DNA of 64,000 nt from Vibrio sinensis (GTDB lineage Bacteria > Pseudomonadota > Gammaproteobacteria > Enterobacterales > Vibrionaceae). The number at the start of each line of letters is the position of its first letter. The first letter of the stretch is position 1. The stretch is taken from assembly GCF_003605645.1 (NCBI RefSeq), contig NZ_QVMU01000008.1:115061-179060 (forward strand). Reading direction: 5' to 3'. Shown piece by piece: positions 61,199-64,000 of this stretch. The position numbers and the translations under genes were made by a program. The notes beneath the pieces are model-generated. The model ran no database searches. It was given only the letters and a program-made list of their open reading frames with translations, and was not told where the DNA came from.

Positions 61199-62385
61199 AA
61201 CTGACATTCAGCACTGAGGATGAGCTTTTTCGCAATGAAATCGCCAAGTGGCTTGAGCAAAATCTGACTGGCGAGTTTGAGCCTCTACGTTTTCGTGGTG
61301 GCCCGGGGGATGAACACATGTTCACCGAGGAACGTAAAAGCTGGGAACAAAAGCTCGCTCAAGGTGGTTGGACATGTATCGGTTGGTCCCAGCAAGATGG
61401 AGGGCGCGACGCAACCATCGAACAACAAGTTATCTTTCATGAAGAGTATGCGCGCGCTGGCGGGCCTGGGCGAGTCGGTCATATTGGCGAGGGTCTCGCT
61501 GGGCCAACCATTGCTATGTTTGGCACTGAGGAGCAGAAACAACGTTACCTACCCGGTATTGTTTCAGGTCAAGATCTTTGGTGCCAAGGATATTCCGAGC
61601 CAGATGCGGGCTCCGATCTCGCCGCAGTAAAAACCAAAGCAAGCTACGATTCAACAACCAAACATTGGTCGATTAGCGGTCAAAAAGTGTGGACATCTTT
61701 AGCAATGGACGCGGATTGGTGCTTCGTTATTGCTCGATGCGAGTCAGGTTCTATCGGCCATAAAGGCTTGGGATTTTTCCTCGTGAGTATGGACCAGACC
61801 GAGGTTCAAGTTAGGCCGATTCAACAGCTAACAGGAACAAGCGAGTTCAACGAAGTGTTTTTTGATGATGCCATCGCTGCCGATATTATTGGCGAACCAG
61901 GAGATGGTTGGCGCATTGCGATGGCTCTATTAGGGTTTGAGCGAGGCGTGTCGACGCTTGGGCAACAAATGCTATTTCAAAACGAACTCGATGAAGTAAT
62001 CCAATTAGCCAAAACTAATGGCATGGCAAATAACAGCGATATTCGTCAGCGAATTGCCAAAGCGCACAGTGAACTGACGATCATGCGTTACAACTCTTTG
62101 CGCATGTTGTCAGCAACTGATAACGGTCAATTACCTAAAGAAGCGCTCATTTATAAGCTCTATTGGTCTACTTGGCATCGTGATTTGGGTAAGTTAGCTA
62201 TGGATGTTTTAGGCCCAGAATCTGAAATATTGGCGCAAGGTCCTTATGATTTAACACGCTTACAGTCATTATTCCTATTCACCCGTTCTGACACCATCTA
62301 TGGCGGCACCAATGAAATCCAACGAAACATCATTGCAGAACGTGGCTTAGGTATGCCGAAAGAGCCTAAATCTCTGAGCGTTTGA
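61195..62385 (+). CDS. fadE30: FadE30-like acyl-CoA dehydrogenase
   Basis: A 396-residue ACAD: TFSTEDELFRNEIAKWLEQNLTGEFEPLRFRGGPGDEH, EEYARAGGPGRVGHIGEGLAGPTIAMFGT, WCQGYSEPDAGSDLAAVKT, KVWTSLAMDADWCFVIARCE, LLGFERGVSTLGQQMLF and DTIYGGTNEIQRNIIAERGLGMPKEPK. These segments closely match my memory of mycobacterial FadE30, which dehydrogenates the propionyl side chain on the C/D-ring (HIP-CoA) intermediate. Only the larger-subunit signatures are present, and the preceding ACAD gene (4-bp overlap) is probably its partner. FadD3, which would make HIP-CoA, is not in this window. Confidence 0.9.
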   Translation: MKLTFSTEDELFRNEIAKWLEQNLTGEFEPLRFRGGPGDEHMFTEERKSWEQKLAQGGWTCIGWSQQDGGRDATIEQQVIFHEEYARAGGPGRVGHIGEGLAGPTIAMFGTEEQKQRYLPGIVSGQDLWCQGYSEPDAGSDLAAVKTKASYDSTTKHWSISGQKVWTSLAMDADWCFVIARCESGSIGHKGLGFFLVSMDQTEVQVRPIQQLTGTSEFNEVFFDDAIAADIIGEPGDGWRIAMALLGFERGVSTLGQQMLFQNELDEVIQLAKTNGMANNSDIRQRIAKAHSELTIMRYNSLRMLSATDNGQLPKEALIYKLYWSTWHRDLGKLAMDVLGPESEILAQGPYDLTRLQSLFLFTRSDTIYGGTNEIQRNIIAERGLGMPKEPKSLSV

Positions 62386-62423
62386 GCGTGAAACAAACTA
62401 TCTTATTTTAAATAAACAACCTC

Positions 62424-62455
62424 ATTTGGCGCGAAGTTAAACCGCGCCAAATTTG
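62424..62455 (+). terminator. terminator of ACAD operon
   Basis: ATTTGGCGCG ... CGCGCCAAAT, a perfect 10-bp stem with a 9-bp loop followed by TTG. Confidence 0.8.
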
Positions 62456-62575
62456 TTGGGATAGCGTTAAAATTTTCATTTCCCACCACAAATAATAGTG
62501 GTATGTTCTCGAGACAGCATAAGAATCTGTATTTTATGTTATGAACACTATTTTTACTTGTTAATGGAAAGAATC

Positions 62576-63103
62576 ATGGATAATGAAATCCGATTACGCG
62601 CCCTTGAGCAAACTGACCTTCGTTTCATTCATCAGCTCAACAACAACCGTTCAATCATGTCATATTGGTTTGAAGAACCCTATGAATCTTATTATGAACT
62701 TGAAGAGTTGTTCCGTAAGCACATCCACGACAGCAACGAACGTCGTTTTATCGTAGAGAACGCCGACAAACAATCGATCGGTTTAGTCGAACTTGTTGAA
62801 ATCAACTCGATTCACCGTAGCGCTGAATTCCAGATTATTATTGCGCCAGATTACCAAGGCTGTGGTTACGCACGTACTTTAATCAACAAAGCATTGAACT
62901 ATGCGTTTACGATTTTGAACCTGCACAAAGTGTATTTACACGTTGCGGTCAATAACGAAAGAGCGATCCACCTCTATGAGAAGAGTGGCTTTGTTGAAGA
63001 GGGTCACTTAGTTAAAGAGATATTCGTGAACGGCGAGTATTGCGATATTAAGCGTATGTATATTCTTCAAGATACTTACCTAGAAAACCGCAATAAGCAG
63101 TAG
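62576..63103 (+). CDS. speG: spermidine N1-acetyltransferase
   Basis: ATG 62576 after GGAAAG is preferred; an upstream ATG at 62564 is possible. The 175-residue GNAT protein has MDNEIRLRALEQTDLRFIHQLNNNRSIMSYWFEEPYESYYELEELFRKHIHD, the acetyl-CoA loop APDYQGCGYARTLINKAL and the C-terminal FVNGEYCDIKRMYIL. These are as in Vibrio cholerae SpeG, which acetylates spermidine and spermine and is allosterically controlled by them. It belongs to the core genome and marks the right edge of the steroid locus. Confidence 0.93.
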   Translation: MDNEIRLRALEQTDLRFIHQLNNNRSIMSYWFEEPYESYYELEELFRKHIHDSNERRFIVENADKQSIGLVELVEINSIHRSAEFQIIIAPDYQGCGYARTLINKALNYAFTILNLHKVYLHVAVNNERAIHLYEKSGFVEEGHLVKEIFVNGEYCDIKRMYILQDTYLENRNKQ

Positions 63104-63163
63104 TCGAAATAAGCAGTAGTCGATTTTGTCGTATTCAACGCTCTACGACTCGACCATACCTTT

Positions 63164-63328
63164 CAATAGTGCCAAACAAATAGTACCTAACATTAGCGCC
63201 GAACAATCGTGCCAGTAATGGTGCTGTTGAACAATGTTTTTGAGTAATGTTGTCGAGTAATGTTGTTAAACAATGCTCTTCAAAGATGCCGCTGAATAGT
63301 ACGGTGCAATGTAGTACGGTGCAATGGT
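63164..63328. repeat. eleven degenerate 15-bp tandem units
   Basis: 165 bp between speG and adhE divide into 15-bp units. The right end has near-identical neighbours (GTACGGTGCAATGTA, GTACGGTGCAATGGT) and the left is decayed. Just before it, AATAAGCAGTAGTCGA is present twice (63101-63124 region). Confidence 0.75.
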
Positions 63329-63336
63329 AGAATAAA

Positions 63337-63382
63337 AAAGGGCTTTCCTTTCTCATTAACCAATGAGTAGGTGAAGCCCTTT
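63337..63382 (-). terminator. terminator of adhE
   Basis: AAAGGGCTT at 63337 pairs with AAGCCCTTT ending at 63382, with an inner CTCATT/AATGAG pair. On the minus strand the stem is followed by a T-run. Confidence 0.8.
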
Positions 63383-63461
63383 GTGTTTCATAACAGACTG
63401 TATTAGGTAAGAATCGTGCTAGCGAAAACTCACCTCAAAGCGCCTTTCAAAACGCATCAAA

Positions 63462-64000
63462 TTAAGCGATAGCTTTTTCTTTCTTTGTTTTTGATACATC
63501 TTTTAATCCTGGCTTTAAAACCGATTTCGATGCTTCTTGGTCTGCCTTTTTCTTAATGACGCTTGTACCTTCGAAAGTGCTACCCTCAACATATGCAGCG
63601 CCGTAGTAAGATGCCGTTAATACCGATCGTAGTTCACTGATAAGTGGGTAACGTGGGTTCGCGCCAGTACATTGGTCATCGAACGCTTCAACGGATAGAT
63701 CATCCAGTTTTGCAATAAAATCAGCTTCGTTAACACCAGCGGCTTGAATTGATAATGGAATATCAAGCACGACTTTTAGCTCATCTAACCAAGTTAGTAG
63801 ACGTTCAATCTTCTGAGCAGTGCGGTCACCAGCTTGGCTTAGGCCTAAGTGGTCAGCAACTTCAGCGTAACGACGACGTGCTTGTGGACGGTCGTATTGA
63901 GAGAATGCAGTTTGTTTAGTTGGGTTATCATTCGCGTTGTAACGTACAACGTTAGAGATAAGCAGTGCGTTAGCCAAACCGTGTGGTAGGTGGAACTCAG
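63462..64000 (-). CDS. adhE: bifunctional acetaldehyde-CoA/alcohol dehydrogenase, C-terminal part
   Basis: The frame is open to the window edge, reading EFHLPHGLANALLISNVVRYNANDNPTKQTAFSQYDRPQARRRYAEVADHLGL and then the iron-dependent alcohol dehydrogenase C-terminus (TGANPRYPLISELRSVLTASYYG). About 179 residues of a protein of about 890 are present. The PHGLANALL segment is a hallmark of AdhE. The Lys-rich end (KTKKEKAIA) is typical for Vibrio. It is a fermentative core gene unrelated to steroid use. Confidence 0.95.
   Translation of the reverse strand, partial: EFHLPHGLANALLISNVVRYNANDNPTKQTAFSQYDRPQARRRYAEVADHLGLSQAGDRTAQKIERLLTWLDELKVVLDIPLSIQAAGVNEADFIAKLDDLSVEAFDDQCTGANPRYPLISELRSVLTASYYGAAYVEGSTFEGTSVIKKKADQEASKSVLKPGLKDVSKTKKEKAIA

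Overview
The window looks like a marine gamma-proteobacterium of the Vibrio type. The right edge carries a Vibrio-like spermidine acetyltransferase gene (speG) and the 3' end of adhE. Composition is moderately AT-rich, starts are strong Shine-Dalgarno ATG/TTG/GTG, and terminators have AAACGCCCGCT-type stems. I see no tRNA, rRNA, CRISPR array or intact insertion sequence.

Most of the window is one large aerobic steroid (probably bile-acid) catabolic locus in two blocks. Block A (1-41.9 kb) holds the following. (i) Side-chain genes: a partial thiolase, a MaoC hydratase, an IpdF-like SDR and two acyl-CoA dehydrogenase (ACAD) subunits, then a complete copy of the actinobacterial igr-type module ChsE2-Ltp2-ChsH1-ChsE1-ChsH2. 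(ii) A second aldolase module (DUF35-MaoC hydratase, Sal1-like aldolase, steroid CoA ligase). (iii) A divergent operon with the meta-cleavage hydrolase TesD/HsaD, an old-yellow-enzyme/FadH-like flavoenzyme and a Sad-like aldehyde dehydrogenase. (iv) An envelope module (RND/MMPL transporter, Ycf48-like propeller, DUF1302, DUF1329). (v) Ring-cleavage and lower-pathway genes hsaB, hsaE, hsaG, hsaF, plus the 3-alpha-hydroxysteroid dehydrogenase hsdA. (vi) A LuxR-type regulator resembling TeiR of Comamonas, with dedicated etfAB. (vii) A KshB-like reductase and hsaA.

Block B (48.1-62.4 kb) is an 11-gene minus-strand operon: hsaC, ipdA, ipdB, a crotonase, ipdC, echA20, two ACAD subunits, fadA6, an Hsd4A-like SDR and a Tat-exported amidase. 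A divergent ACAD pair (FadE30-like) follows it. KshA, KstD and FadD3 are not in the window, so the locus or genome must supply them elsewhere.

The blocks are separated by about 6 kb of unrelated accessory DNA (42-48 kb). This has a LysR regulator, an FMN reductase, three ~400-bp repeats, an antitoxin whose toxin is truncated, and a small membrane-anchored repeat protein. A short insert (11.6-13.2 kb) carries a secreted nucleosidase and a fasciclin protein.

The two observations I rate highest are structural. First, an 18-bp imperfect dyad, CATCGTCCA-N3-GGACTA, lies 50-140 bp upstream of nearly every steroid transcription unit (11 copies, always oriented the same way relative to its gene). It is a strong candidate for the binding site of the TeiR-like regulator. 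Second, degenerate 15-bp-period tandem arrays recur at five loci. One is inside an ACAD gene and is translated into a pentapeptide-repeat tail; another sits inside an operon just before chsH2. Functional names rest on remembered family resemblance and motifs read from the sequence; no database search was run.
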